The translations under genes and the position numbers were made by a program. From NCBI GenBank assembly GCA_009809945.1, contig WTPW01000507.1, positions 5,748-69,747 on the forward strand: DNA of 64,000 bases. Reading direction: 5' to 3'. The DNA is from Gigaspora margarita. Taxonomy: Eukaryota; Glomeromycota; Glomeromycetes; Diversisporales; Gigasporaceae. This document shows, in pieces, positions 12,227 through 24,195 of the stretch (the stretch's first letter is position 1; each line of letters opens with the position of its first letter). Under the pieces are notes generated by a model that saw only the letters and a list, made by a program, of their open reading frames with translations, made no database searches and had not been told where the DNA came from.

Positions 12227-12612
12227 ACAAAGTCCAAATTTTACTATATAAATCAATTATATGCACTTAAGTAAATATGTGCATAATATTAAAATGCATA
12301 TTCTCCAAAATTTTTATACAAATCAGAGAACTTTTTATTATTTAACTTGTAATTTTTATGTTCATCATATATATTTTTTAAAAAATTTTTAATTTTTCGA
12401 TGAATATAAAAATTAAAACTCAAAATTTTCAAATTGTATGAAAATTTTATAACATATGTATTTTGATCTTCAGAACAAATTTACTTAAGCGATTATAACC
12501 AATTTGCATAGTAAATTTGGACTTTACTATGCAGTAACTATTATCGATCGGAGTAGCTTATTTTTGGATAAAACAAGTTTTTAGATTTTTTGGTGAAGAT
12601 AGTTTATTTTTA
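12200..12612. mobile_element. foldback MITE, same family, copy 2 (incomplete)
   Basis: The arms AACAAAGTCCAAATTTTACT and AGTAAATTTGGACTTTACT, with CACTTAAGTAAA in each, match copy 1. The outer left end is missing or replaced by the tandem duplication just upstream. Confidence 0.6.
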
Positions 12613-13197
12613 GAATAGGAATATATAGTATATAAACTTAGATCTAAAATTGTATAATTTATAGTAAAATTTGGACTTATATGATAATTTTGTATAAAGC
12701 TTTTAATAAAATTAAGTGTATAAAGTTATATTAAAATTTTGAGCCTGAATCTGAGTTATATATGTATTCTTCGGGGTTCTACCCTAACCCTACTCTAATC
12801 TATAATACAAAATAATAAGCACCAATGAAGTATCAACAACAACAAAAACCTTGGTGAAGCCACAAGCACTGACAACTTAAAGCCAAGGCAAAACTACCAA
12901 AGAAACATGCAAGACCCACTAGACTCCAACTAATAACTCCAAGAATGACAACTCCAACAATGAAATCACTACTAGAAGAACATTGAAATTACAAAAAAAA
13001 AAGCAATCAAACAATGAACTTATCTGACTCTAACGATGAATTCAATAACTTCAAGGGTGATGACTCTAACAACAAAAACATGCTAGAAGAAGAAAAGAAA
13101 ATAAAAGAATAAAAAAAGTAGTTAAAAATAAAAAGAATAAAAGAAAAAAAACAAAAGAAACTACCCACCAAACTAGCACCACAGAAATGCTAGAAAA

Positions 13198-13640
13198 ATG
13201 CACAGTACCACCCTACAAGGACAAACGCAAAACTACCCTATGAGGATAAACACAAGACAATTCCACAAGGACACAAAAAAGCTAAAGAAACAAGAAATAA
13301 AAGAAAAAATATTAGTTAAATCAAAACAAAGAAAACAAAAGAAAAAACTCATCAAACAAGCCACTTTGAGAAACATGAACTACATGCTAATAAATGCACA
13401 AGACCACCCTATGCGAATGTGTGCAAAACTACCTTACAAAGATGCATACAAGAAATAAGACCTCCCTATAAGAATGCAGAAGAAACAAAAAAAATCATTA
13501 ATTAAAGTCAAGGCAAAAGAAAAAAATATACCAAACAAGCCAATGTAACCATATTGTAAGAACATCAGGAAAATGAACAAGACCACTCTATGAGGATGCA
13601 CACAAGGTTACCTATAAAGATGCATACAAGAAACACTCCA
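13198..13640. repeat. diverged direct repeats in an A/C-rich segment
   Basis: Three diverged copies of a pattern reading CCACCCTATGAGGATGCACA then AAACTACC and AAAGATGCATACAAGAA occur near 13203, 13402 and 13584. A/C-rich bias on the plus strand continues from about 12780 to 13860. No protein family is recognised in any frame. Confidence 0.55.
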
Positions 13641-13899
13641 CAAAATAGAAAGTATAAGGATGCTGAACCTAGAAAAAAATCTAATGCCAATACTAGCGAC
13701 GAGATACCAACAATAGCGCCAACTACATCTAAGACCAAGTAAGACACTAGCAATGAAATACCAATGACAACACTAGCTATAATGAAGACCAAGAAAGCAA
13801 AAGCAAAAAAAGAAAACAAAAATAAAAAACAATAATTGTCAAAGATAATCATTGTTTATATATGATGTATAGGGGTGCACAACCATGCAGGTGCATAGA

Positions 13900-14496
13900 A
13901 AACATTTTTCCATAATAAAATACTAAAAGATATCCATTTTGGCAAAAACTTTGCATTTAATAGTGCATTATTAGTACCATAAGTGCTTATTTTTAGCAAA
14001 TCAAAATTTGTTGCTTTTTTGTAAAGTATTTGATCCTGCTAATCAAGAACATTAAAGTACAGAAACCAAAATTTATATATAGTAAATAATAGAATATTGA
14101 TAGATAAAATTGGTAAGTTTAAACATAATATTCATTATTATTAACCTATTGGTATATATGAATTACAAGTAGAGATAGAGCCAGATTAGCACATTATTGC
14201 TATATGATAAAAAAAATATATTATATAAAACATATAAAAAAAGGTTTGCTATTCAAGCAAGCTCTAGCATTATATACTTAAACTTCAATATCTACGACAA
14301 AGTCTCTAGTTATTTGAACTTGTACCAATCATTCTCCTAATCTGTCAAACAAATAAACTACTACCTCTTGGTTTCCAAATTCTCTAAACTTCAAGGTCCT
14401 AAAAAAACCTGCCTACTATATAAAAACCCCAAATATAAGAAAGATACTAACATATCCATAGTTAAAAAGAGAACCAGAGCGTTATCCTTCAGGATC
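13900..14496. other. intergenic, no gene seen
   Basis: AT-rich sequence with no convincing frame or structured repeat. Confidence 0.5.
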
Positions 14497-14759
14497 TATT
14501 TCAGGTCCTTGCACTAATACTACAACTACAGAGCCTAACTATCCACTAATAAGGTCCTTGCACTGCTATAGAGTTCCTACAAACCCAGTTCAAATCAAAC
14601 TTTAGGCCAAGTTTGAGTTTGATTTGATTTCAAATCAAATCTGATCTCAAACTAGCATTAAAAAAAATATTTGAGTTTGATTTGAAGCAAACTTTTTAGT
14701 TAAATTTGAGTTTGATTTGGGTTTGAGTTTGAAGTTTGCAAACTAGTTTGAGTTTAAAT

Positions 14760-15310
14760 ACTGTATATTGCCAAAAATAAGCTAACTCTGAAAATAAACT
14801 ACCTTCTCTTTTTTGGTCAAGAAATGCAAAAATGTCTTTGATCTGAAAATAAGCTAACCATGATCGATGAAAGTTCCTATATAGTAAAGTCCAAATTTTA
14901 CTAAGCAAATCGATTAAAGTCACTTAAGTAAACTTATTTAGAAGATAAAAATATGTATACCTTAAAATTTATAATGAAATTGAAGAACTTTTTTAATTGG
15001 AATTTAATATTTACTTTCAACGAAGAGATTAAAATTTTAATAACAAAATATATTTGTTGAACGTAAAAATTAAAAGTCAAATAATAAAAAGTACTTATAT
15101 TTTGATGAACTTTTAGAATAGGTGTAGTTTGATCTCTCAAATAAGTTTACTTAAGTGTAAATAATCGATTTATATAGTAAAACTTAGACTTTACTATGTA
15201 GCTACTATTGGTGATTGACCAAAAATTGATTTTATCCAAAAATAAGCAAATCCAGATTTTTTGTGTCCAAAATCGTCCAAAAAAGGTAGCTTATTTTGGA
15301 AGTATACAGT
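14760..15310. mobile_element. foldback MITE, same family, copy 3
   Basis: It begins ACTGTATATTGCCAAAAATA and ends with the inverse TATTTTGGAAGTATACAGT. It carries the family's paired arms (TAGTAAAGTCCAAA and inverse). Copy 4 follows in the same orientation after nine bases. Confidence 0.75.
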
Positions 15311-15319
15311 AATATAAAT

Positions 15320-15863
15320 ACTGTATATTGCCAAAAATTAAGCCACCTCCAAAAATAAACTACCCCTTCTATTGGTCAAAAAACTCAAAAATATCTTTGA
15401 GCTGAAAATAAGCTACCCACAATCGATGAAAGTTGCTATGTAGTAAAGTCCAAAATTTACTAAATAAATCGATGAAAGTCGCTTAAGTAAACTTATTTAG
15501 AGAATCAAAATACATATTCTCTAAAATTTTCAACAAAATTAGAGAAGTTTTTATTAAAGGGGTTTTAATTTTTACTTCAACGAAAAGATTAAAATTTTAT
15601 TAACAAAATATATTCGATAACATTAAAATTAAAAGTCAAATAATAAAAAGTATTCCTATTTTGATCAAACTTTTAGTATATGTGTAGTTGAATCTACTTA
15701 AGTGCTAATAATTGATTTACATAGTAAAATTTAGACTTTACTATGTAACAACTATTGGCGACTAACCAAAAATTAATTATATCTGAAAATAAGCTATTCT
15801 AGATTTTTAGTATCCAAAATCGTCCAAAAAAAGTAGCTTATTTTCAGAAATATATGTTATATT
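15320..15863. mobile_element. foldback MITE, same family, copy 4
   Basis: It starts ACTGTATATTGCCAAAAATT, nine bases after copy 3 ends, and shows the same internal arms. The right end is eroded (AGCTTATTTTCAGAAATATA). The head-to-tail arrangement suggests insertion of one copy next to another, or a local duplication. Confidence 0.7.
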
Positions 15864-16129
15864 TTAAACAAGTTTACTTAATACAAAGTAAGAATTAAAA
15901 AACTTGTTTAAAATTTAAAATATATTTATATTATCAAACTCAAACTAGTTTGCAAACTTCAAATCAAACTCAAATCAAACTTTGTATAAAATTTGGGTTT
16001 GGTTTAAATTTGATTATTTTTATTTGAGTTTGGTTTGATTTCAAACTTTATAAAATTTATAGTTTGAGTTTGGTTTGATTTGGAATTTTATCAAACTCAA
16101 ATCAAACTGGATCAAACTTCAGAACCCTA

Positions 16130-16300
16130 ACTGCCACTGCAGCTGCAGAGCCTAACTATCTACTCGTAAGGTCCTTGGAATGTCACTATAGCAGCAGAGC
16201 TAAAAATTGCTATTAATGGTCCTTGTACTGCCTACATAGCTGCTGAGCCTGAAAACTTACTCCAAAGGTCTTTGTACTGCTATTGTAGCCATGGATCCTT
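16130..16300. repeat. diverged tandem repeat, GGTCCTTGCACTGC unit
   Basis: Units of about 60 bp (AAGGTCCTTGCACTGC... then TGCAGAGCCTAACTATCCAC) occur here and also at 14497-14568, on the other side of the hAT-like element. That element therefore inserted into a pre-existing tandem array. Confidence 0.65.
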
Positions 16301-16663
16301 AACTATTCCATATATTGCCCAACTAAACTGATAATACTAATACTTGCAGGGCCATTTAAAATAGGAATAAAGATAGAGCCAGTCTTTACAAAGGTGTACG
16401 ATAGTAAAACAAAAGATAACTTCCTCTATTCTGCACAAAAAACCTTTATAAACTCCATTCCTTAATATTCATATGCCCTAGCACTAATTCAATATATCCT
16501 ATTTACCGATATTTATAGAAATCTAAATTTACTAAAATCATATGTTATCTTAATAAAAGTCAATAAAAAGCCTTAACCAAAGCATTGGACTAAACATAAA
16601 AGACAAAAATCAAATATTATTTACAATAAAGTCAGCTGATATCACAATAATAATCACTTTGTC

Positions 16664-18061
16664 TTTTTTTTTTTTNTTTTTNTTTCAAAGTGCCCATCTT
16701 GGGACTTAGAAATTTTTTATTCAAAATATCAGGACTATCAGTGATCCATAAGGGGAACATTAGCATTTGTTACATTGAAAAGAGTACAACTAGCCACACC
16801 TGCAACTTTTGGTTGCCTATTTAAGTAGCTACCTAAGGTTTTACACTAGCTGCCATACCTGCAGCCCACATACTGGCATTGCCTATTTAAACCCTCTGAT
16901 TTTCTGTTCCTTCTGTCATACCTATTCTATATCACCAGAACAATTCTATTACATAAGTTAGTCAGACCATTCCAGATGCTTATCCGTAGTCCTTAGAACC
17001 CAGCTAGGCAATCCTGGTCTGTTATCCTCAGGAAAAACTTGGTAAAGCATCACCATCTCTGGTGCTTACCTACACTTTTGATAACTTGTGCTATAGCTTT
17101 ACCTATATACTTGCAATCAGGGATTATCCTTAAACCACTACCATTACCTACTACCGCCCTTGTGAAGTTCACCAAACACAGTACTCCATTCTCTTACTAG
17201 GATCCTTTTCTCCAGAATTCCAAACTACCAATTCAGTTAGCCTAAAAGGATCAGTCAGCCAGGCTTTAGGTGTCTTATGATCTTCCTTTCCTTGGTTTCT
17301 ACTTCTATAACATAGGTCCTTTTCCTCTGGTGCAACTCTGGCAGCCAGGTTGGTATGCCCCCTCTGCTATAGAGGCTCTTGCTCATCCAGTCTTCCAGTC
17401 AGTTACCATCTGGTTTCTGTAGTACTGTCAAAAGTCCTGCTACCTCTTCACTCAGGTCTTGCCAAAGCCCATTTTCTGTTTTATTCTACTTGTCTTTAGG
17501 ATTTATGCGCCTTCTTTTCTCTTGTATAACAGTACCCAAGTCAGCCAGCTTCCAGTTATCTAGTCGCTTCCTTTTCTTTTGTATAATATCACACAAGTCA
17601 GTTGGCTCCTGATAATTGGTGTGACCCAGGTTACAGATATACTAACCTAACTTTGTATCGCAGGATGCAGTCACTAGTGTTCCTCAAATTCAAATCAAAT
17701 CAAATATTATGTCAATTTGAATTTGATCAAATCAAATTGACCCTGATTTGAATTTGATTTGATTCAAATATTTGGATTTGAATTTGATTTGAATTTGAAT
17801 TTTTAATAGTAATTTTCAAATCAAATTAAATATTTGTCAAATCAAATCAAATTTGCCCAGATTTGAATTTGATCAAATCAAATATAGTTAAATTTGATTT
17901 GAAGATCAAATCAAATTGCGGAACTCTAGCAGTCACACTATAAGGCAGATAGATTAATGTTAAAGATGAATTTTTCTCTTGGTAGAAATCAAACTTAGGG
18001 CCATCTTATTACATAGGCTTGGGGGGTGACAACAAGCCAGCTATACTATGTCACCACACCC
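16664..18061 (-). mobile_element. long tRNA-headed retroposon (SINE-like), minus strand
   Basis: A 15-bp target duplication with one mismatch flanks it (AATAATCACTTTGTC at 16649-16663 and AATAACCACTTTGTC at 18062-18076). On the minus strand the 5' end carries TAGTATAGCTGG (18037-18048), a match to the RNA polymerase III A box TRGYNNANNNGG. About 42 nt on, AGTTTGATTTC (17985-17995) resembles the B box. The 3' end has AATAAA, a short stem (CCCA-AGA-TGGG) and poly(A). Without the nested 254-bp MITE and its duplication it is about 1.14 kb, unusually long for a SINE. No reading frame is seen. A 5'-truncated relative lies at 38212-38540. Confidence 0.78.
17675..17928. mobile_element. 254-bp hAT-like MITE made of CAAATCAAAT repeats
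   Basis: A perfect 8-bp target duplication GCAGTCAC flanks it (17667-17674 and 17929-17936). Ends are TAGTGTTCC and, inverted, TAGAGTTCC. The whole body is short AAATTTGAATTTGATC-type repeats in both orientations. An 8-bp duplication with TAG ends fits hAT. The element lies inside the retroposon 16664-18061. Confidence 0.85.
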
Positions 18062-18076
18062 AATAACCACTTTGTC

Positions 18077-19395
18077 ACGAGCTTAACCCACAAGTTTATC
18101 AAATAAAACCTACAAAAAATTAATTTCATATGGCATTAAACAAATTTAAGCAAATTAATACTTTAATCAATGCATTTATTTAATATTAGATTTGCTCAGT
18201 ATGTATGACTATCCATATAAGTAGCAGGACATAACAGATATAGACAGCTCATGCTAGAATTTAGAAAATGTGCACAGCCACAAGTTTATCAAAATGAATT
18301 ACACTTTTTATAACTTTCATATAACATTAAACAAACATATTTATCCATTATATACATGATGTTAATGCACATCAAATGATCAATTTGAATATGCTATCAA
18401 TAAGATTCAAGATTTTGTACACATATGTTTGCCTATTAACTATACACTTTGTACTTTGTACTATGTTTCTGTATAGTCATATAGAATAAGCACTTATGAA
18501 GAATGATCTTTCTATAAAAAAACCCATGTAGAAAATATATAGTAAATATATAGTAGATATATAGAAATTTTAAAAATACACAGAAACATATAGAAAACAT
18601 CACAAAATATTACAACACTCATTTTTTAGCTGTTTATAGCAAGTGTATAAAATATAGAGAAAATATACCAAAAATTGCAACTTACTATATATTTTCTATA
18701 TACTGTATATTTTTAGATAACCCTTTTTATAAGATCTATATCTTAGATGTGGCTGATTCTAGTAAGTTAAATCAGTGTGTTATATTTAGCATGATGTATA
18801 CTATAACAGTTAATTGAGAGAGCAAGTAAAACAATATTGACAATAGTGCCAATTTACACTCCAATCATGTATGGGAAGAGATATATATACAGATTGAAGG
18901 TATGATTAAAGTTGAATATGCAATCAGTGAAGACCAAAGGGATGATCTATTACTAAATCACTACAATAAAATAAAGACACAGATGCTAGTAATGCTAATA
19001 TCAAGAATATCAATATAATATCAATACATTAATAAAAAGATATTATGCAAATGAATGGTGAGGCTAAAATGGGTATCTGAGTTGATCCCAGCTAGGTAGG
19101 TTTAATTCAGAAAAGGTTTAGAATTTTCTGCAGGTGCAGAAATTTTATTTAGGGATTAATTGAGTTCTAAATTAACAAACAAATACTAGAAAATCTTTAA
19201 AGAAACAATGTTTATCATGCAAATATTTAAACTAAAAGACTTTACAATAGATCCAATTATTAAATTGAGTTATAAAGAGTTTTATTAAGATCAAATTCAA
19301 AGATAAGTATAATTTCTTTATTTATATTACAAGTCAAATGATTTATTTATACTAAAGAAAGAGGAGTCTTTATTAAATAATGATAGAACTGAACC
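18077..19395. other. intergenic, no gene seen
   Basis: AT-rich. A weak palindromic cluster of TATATAGTA and TATATATTTTCTATA strings lies at about 18530-18730. No coding signal. Confidence 0.5.
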
Positions 19396-20435
19396 TCCTA
19401 GTGATTTGACCTGAGTTGGTATCACTAAGGTTATCTGCGGGTAGGTGGGTGACCCAGGTCAGGTTATAACAGCCTGGGTAAGAATAGGTGAATCAACTTA
19501 TGAATAACCCATGGGTCAAGTTGACCTGCAAGTAACTTATAGATTACTTGTAAGTTGGCCTATAAGAAATAAAGTATATATATGATGGCATAAATGAAGT
19601 AATGGATATTTATTTGTTACAAAACTATAACCCTGGTTCATGATGCAGAGTAATCAATGGGTAAGTTTTTTGGATATTGATGAAGGGTGATACATTTAAG
19701 AGTCAGATAAGAATGATGTTTGAGTAAGGGCCAATATTTATTTGTTTAACCTTTTAAGAAAAGTAAGGTTGGGAATTGTTCTACCTCTTTGTTTTTATTG
19801 TTAGCTCGATGCAAATCTAGCTTTGTCGTCAAGTTTCCACTCATCCTTCTCAAGATGGCTTCCCTTTGTAAAGGATTCATTTGCATAAATTGGTCCATAG
19901 TGTATGTGAAACCCAGGTTTTGTAGGTGGCTTGTCTTATCAACCAAACCGTATCTAGCAGGTGTTATGCAATAATACGATGAGAACTAACTAATACTATG
20001 AAACTCTCAGATCATATGACCAGTAAGGCTATGTGTATTCTGTGTTGAAAATGGTCAAGTGACAAATAAAGTAATCAATTTAATTGATTAACCTGACTAT
20101 GATCCAGATTATAATGTATCACCTATCAGGTAACTCAGATGGTGCCTTTTTTGAACTGACTCATTTTTATCCAAGTGGTACAATTCACTAGTCATATTAA
20201 TCACCTGAGATTTTTTTTAATTGATCCAGATGACACAGTGGGTCCCTTGTTGGATTACCTATCAGGTGACCTGAGTGGTGCCTTTTTTAAACTGACCTGG
20301 TTCCACTTGGGTAGCACATTATCCACCTTTCTGGAGATCCAGGTGAAGATTTTTTAGACAAGTCAATTCACTACATGCAACAATTATAGCATCCAGTATG
20401 TGGTTAACTGTAGGAATATATAGATGAGCAGATAA
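19396..20435. mobile_element. candidate element with GGGTCAA-type repeats
   Basis: The left end TAGTGATTTGACCTGA and the right end, inverted, TAGCGATTGGACCC look like terminal repeats. Similar ends occur at about 23997 and (inverted) 46976. Subterminal GACCC/GGGTC strings are frequent, and two copies of a ~70-bp unit lie about 135 bp apart inside. No target duplication was recognised. Confidence 0.45.
20128..20335. repeat. two-copy direct repeat
   Basis: ACCTATCAGGTAACTCAGAT followed by GGTGCCTTTTTTGAACTGAC recurs with few changes at about 20259 (ACCTATCAGGTGACCTGAGT). Each copy runs about 70 bp. Confidence 0.75.
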
Positions 20436-20479
20436 TGGGTCCAATCGCTAATATAGAGATGTTCTAAAAACAATATTAT

Positions 20480-20946
20480 GTTTTTTTTTTTTGTTTTTTT
20501 TGTGTGTTAAGATGAGGTCATGCCTCTGGTCTTTATTGAATATATATTGATCATTACAACATCGCTGTACACTTTTATATACTATCTACTTAAGCACCAA
20601 GACTTGGACTAATTTAACCATAACCTAAACCTACTAGAACCTTCCATATTCCCATATATATGGCTGATCTGGATTTGTACGTCCCTCTCCAACCACAATT
20701 GGTATTCACATATCTGCCACTTTACCCACAATACCTAGTATCATCACTTCCAATTTGGTGTCAGTTGCCAGGTAGGCGCTTTATGCTTCCAAATTGGTAC
20801 TTCTCAGGAGTTTGTATCTCAAGCCATGCAGCTGCTTCTACCATATTGGGTAAGTATCTCAAGCCTGCATGCTGCTGCAACTAGCTAATTTTCCTGCATC
20901 TTTGGGGCCCTGAATTTAGCATTCCGAATTCAGTAATGTGCGAACG
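20480..20946 (-). mobile_element. retroposon, 467 bp, minus strand
   Basis: A perfect 14-bp direct repeat AAAAACAATATTAT flanks it (20466-20479 and 20947-20960). The minus strand ends CAATAAAGACCAGAGG, a short stem GAGGCATGACCTC and a long A-rich tail. The tail region resembles the 3' end of the LINE at 62041, a pattern seen where a SINE borrows its partner LINE's 3' end. No A or B box is evident at its 5' end, which is likely truncated. Confidence 0.75.
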
Positions 20947-20960
20947 AAAAACAATATTAT

Positions 20961-21979
20961 ATAACAATATTTTAAAAACATTTATTATATAAAGATAATC
21001 GAACAGTATTTATTATATGAAAAGTTTGTTAAATTTAAAAATTTTGTATTATTTATTAGTAAATATTTAATTATGTACACCAAATTATAAAACCTAAAAT
21101 TATCTTCACAATTTTATTATTAATTTGGGCCTATATAACCAGAAAATTCTCTTATTTTAGTTTGTATAGATTTGTATAGATTTATTAATCTGTACAGATT
21201 TGCAAAGAATTTTTTTTTTGCAGACTACCAACAGGTTCACAGATTTGCACATAATTTTAATAATTAATTTTTAAAAATCTGCACAAATCTGCACAATAAA
21301 AACTTTTCAATGACTATATATTTATACAGCAATTATAGAATACCTTAGGAACACTTGCAAAAATTTTTTTGCTTATATATTTCAACTATACCTTTTACTT
21401 TCTCACAATCATTTAGGTTTTTGTAGATAAATAGCCTTTCAACTAAGAGCATCATAGGCTCTTCAATATCAATTTTTTGTGCTTCAAATCTATAAGTTAC
21501 TTGATTACTTTAAATTTCTTGAATTTATTTAGTAAGTTTTTTTATTCTTTTTTTTTTATTCTTTGATTTTACAGCATTATATCTATTAAACCTTTTTTTA
21601 TATGTGTTTTAATTGCATTTTCACTTGCTATATTATTTTTTATACTATTTATTATATATTAAAAATTTATCTTTGACCTATACAGCAGTACATATAGGCT
21701 TTTCTTTTCTTTTCTTTTAATAACTTTACACTGCTGATGTTTTTGACTTTTAGTATGATTCAGGCTACAGATCTACTGATCCAGCTTGATCAAAACTCTA
21801 TATATAACATTAAAACTTTTTCAATATATCTTTTCTTCTTTACTATCATTGTTCTTCTATTTTGATAACTTCTTTTCTCTTTAATTGAATTGATTTGAGT
21901 TTTAAATAATTTGATTTCATTTTTTATGCTTCATAGATTGCTTATAAAGTTTCATACTCTTGGCTATTTTCTCTTTCTA
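20961..21979. other. intergenic, no gene seen
   Basis: AT-rich. At about 21160-21300 short repeats of TCTGTACAGATTTGCA and CTGCACAAATCTGCAC form a small inverted arrangement resembling the tandem repeat at 24890-25235. Confidence 0.5.
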
Positions 21980-22752
21980 CAGTGAGGGACATAATATTGT
22001 GACACTTTTTAAAAATTTTACAAAGCTAAAAATAAAAATATAAATTCTTTAAATCTATATCTTTCAAATAAAAAAAATTTAAAAAATTCTATACAACAGT
22101 TTTTAAAATAATTAAGTTTAAATAAAATTTAGAATTTTACATTAGTATGATTTTCTAAATTTTAATGTTTTTATAGTAATTAGAATTATTAAAGATAGTA
22201 ATATATAAACTTAATTTTTTATCAAGTAAACTAGCAATTTTTTTTAATCAAGTTATTTAGTATAACAAATTATATATATTTTGCAAATTTTATAATTTTT
22301 TGCAAAAAATTTATTAGATTACTATATATAGTAATAAAATTACTATATTTAGCACTTTATTAATTTAAATTAAAAAATTTACCTTTATATTTAATAATAG
22401 TATTCAACTCAAAATTTTTTTAAAATTTCTAAAAATTTAGAATTATATATAATTTTTTATGCTAAACAAGTTTTTAATTAAAAATAATGTTGTTTACTTA
22501 ATAAAAAAAACTTTTAATATATAGCAATTTTGATAACTAATTTTTAAAAAATTACTATTTCATATGTGTGTAATATTGTACAAAATTATAAAATTTAATT
22601 ATCTTAAAAGTACAGCATAGAATTTTATGATCTTTTTTTATTTAAAAGATATAGATTTAAAGAAATTATATATTAGTTTTTAGCTTTATATCTTATATAT
22701 TTAGCTTTGTACAAATTTTTAAAAAGTGTCCACAATATTATGTCCCCCATTG
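21980..22752. mobile_element. 773-bp mariner-type long-TIR element
   Basis: The ends CAGTGAGGGACATAATATTG and, inverted, CAATGGGGGACATAATATTG start inverted repeats that extend for well over 100 bp (CACTTTTTAAAAATTT, then AGCTAAAAATAAAAATAT). TA lies on both sides. The same family is at 29565-30373. Interior is non-coding. Confidence 0.85.
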
Positions 22753-22754
22753 TA

Positions 22755-24092
22755 ACTTTAATTTATTTTATTTGTTCTTTTTGGCCCTTATCCTACTCTT
22801 ATTACAAGTCTTTGGATTATTAGTTTCACTAAAATAATTCATATTTGGGCAATATATTTTTACTTTATTTTTAGTCTTGGTAATGCTCATATTCTTTTGG
22901 TAACAATATTCAAGAGCATATATTGCACTAGTATAACTCATCTTTGCAGGTTTTTGATATTATTGAATATCTTGGGTTTATATTTTTCAATTTCAGTTCT
23001 ATTTTAGTAAGAGTTACCAAGATTATTTACTCCTTTAATATAATGTATCTTTGCTAATTTTTGATCACTAATAAATATCTAATATGTGTGTTTTATCTAA
23101 TGGCTTGCCTACTTTTTTTTAGCAAATACTACTATCTTGCCATTATTATTATCACATTTTACTATAATCACTTCATTTTTAAGCCTCTCTACTTTTGAAT
23201 TGTTATTATTAATATTAGCTCTATTACTGCTAATTACTTTTTTAAACTTTTGATATCTGTAATTAGATGCATTACTTATCTTTGCAAATACTTAATAGCC
23301 AATAGACATCATTAATTTTTTCTTTTTAATTCAAATTCACTTTGATAACAATAGAAAATTCTAATAAAATAGGTACTAGTTTATTATTATTTTCAACATT
23401 TTATGCTTGTCCTTTTTAAGTTTGATTTTGTTTTAATAGCATTGTTTAAAGTTAAACAAACTTTAGATATCCCTTAACAGATCCTCTGAATTGTTTGTTA
23501 TTTTATATTTACTAGTCATATCCATTTTATATTTTTTTTTTATAGTTATTACTATAGAAGTGTTGTTATGGAACAGCTTTGGACAATAAATTTGAACAAT
23601 TTTGGACAATTTTGAACAATTAATTAAAGTAAAATTTCTTTAAATTTTATTAAGATAACTTATTTAAATTTTAACTGAAATGTGTTTAGCACCTAAAAAA
23701 ATATATAGTTATAAATTTTTATAGATTTATTAATTATTAAAGCCTGGACAAGCTTTGGACAATCTTGGATGTTTGGACAATCTTGGCATTATTGACATAT
23801 AGAAAATTACAAAAATGGCCTAACTCTTTATTTAGTGATTAGAATTTGATAAAACAACTACTATTCAAATCAGCTTATCAAGATGCTTCTAACAAGCTAT
23901 AGATCATCCTTGTATAACTGCTGGATGATGAGATTGGAACCCATTAGTAATTAAACTTAGAGCTGTAATCTGATTGGCTAGTGATAACTGCGAGCAGATT
24001 CATTTAGTGTTTTGACCTAGGTGACTGCCATCTGGATCATCTGTGGGTAGGCAGGTGACCTGGATTAAGTATCTGGCAACCCAGTTAGAAAT
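22755..24092. other. intergenic with short direct repeats
   Basis: No gene is seen. TTTGGACAAT or TTTGAACAAT recurs about six times between 23576 and 23790. At about 23997 TAGTGTTTTGACCTAGG resembles the left end of the candidate element at 19396. Confidence 0.5.
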
Positions 24093-24195
24093 GAGTGGGT
24101 CAACCTGTGGGTTAACCTGTGGATCAACCTGTGGGTCAAACTGCAGTTCAACCCATGGGTCAACCCGTGATCAACCTGCAGATCAACATGTAAGT
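24093..24195. repeat. minisatellite GGGTCAACCTGT
   Basis: About seven imperfect 12-15 bp units (GGGTCAACCTGT, GGATCAACCTGT, GGGTCAACCCGT) lie in direct order. They resemble the subterminal motif of the GACC-type elements at 19396 and 46840. Confidence 0.8.

Larger units (their letters stand above)
11058..13899. mobile_element. candidate 2.8-kb element with terminal inverted repeats
   Basis: The left end TCTGTGCACCTGCATGG pairs with the right end CCATGCAGGTGCATAGA, and similarity continues for about 30 bp. No clear target duplication was found. The interior holds a nested foldback (11511-11985), a 90-bp tandem duplication and an A/C-rich segment (12780-13860) with diverged repeats. A few short frames exist in that segment but show no transposase features. 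Transposon status is therefore an inference from the ends alone. Confidence 0.55.
14569..16129. mobile_element. hAT-like element with CAAACTCAAA arms and two nested MITEs
   Basis: Ends TAGAGTTCC and, inverted, TAGGGTTCT resemble those of the 254-bp element at 17675. The arms (14590-14757 and 15938-16115) consist of repeated TTTGAGTTTGATTTG motifs and are mutual inverted repeats down to AGTTTGCAAACTAGTTTGAG. The flanks ACTGCTA and ACTGCCA look like a decayed 7-8 bp target duplication. Two copies of the GCCAAAAATAAGC foldback occupy the exact middle, having inserted between the arms. Confidence 0.65.

Noticed and set aside
17985-18048. Functional tRNA gene
   Set aside because: A and B boxes are present, but the acceptor and anticodon stems do not pair and the sequence continues into a 1.1-kb retroposon body.
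19396-20435. Firm hAT assignment for the GGGTCAA-type element
   Set aside because: The ends resemble each other and other loci, but no 8-bp duplication could be seen, so it is kept only as a candidate.
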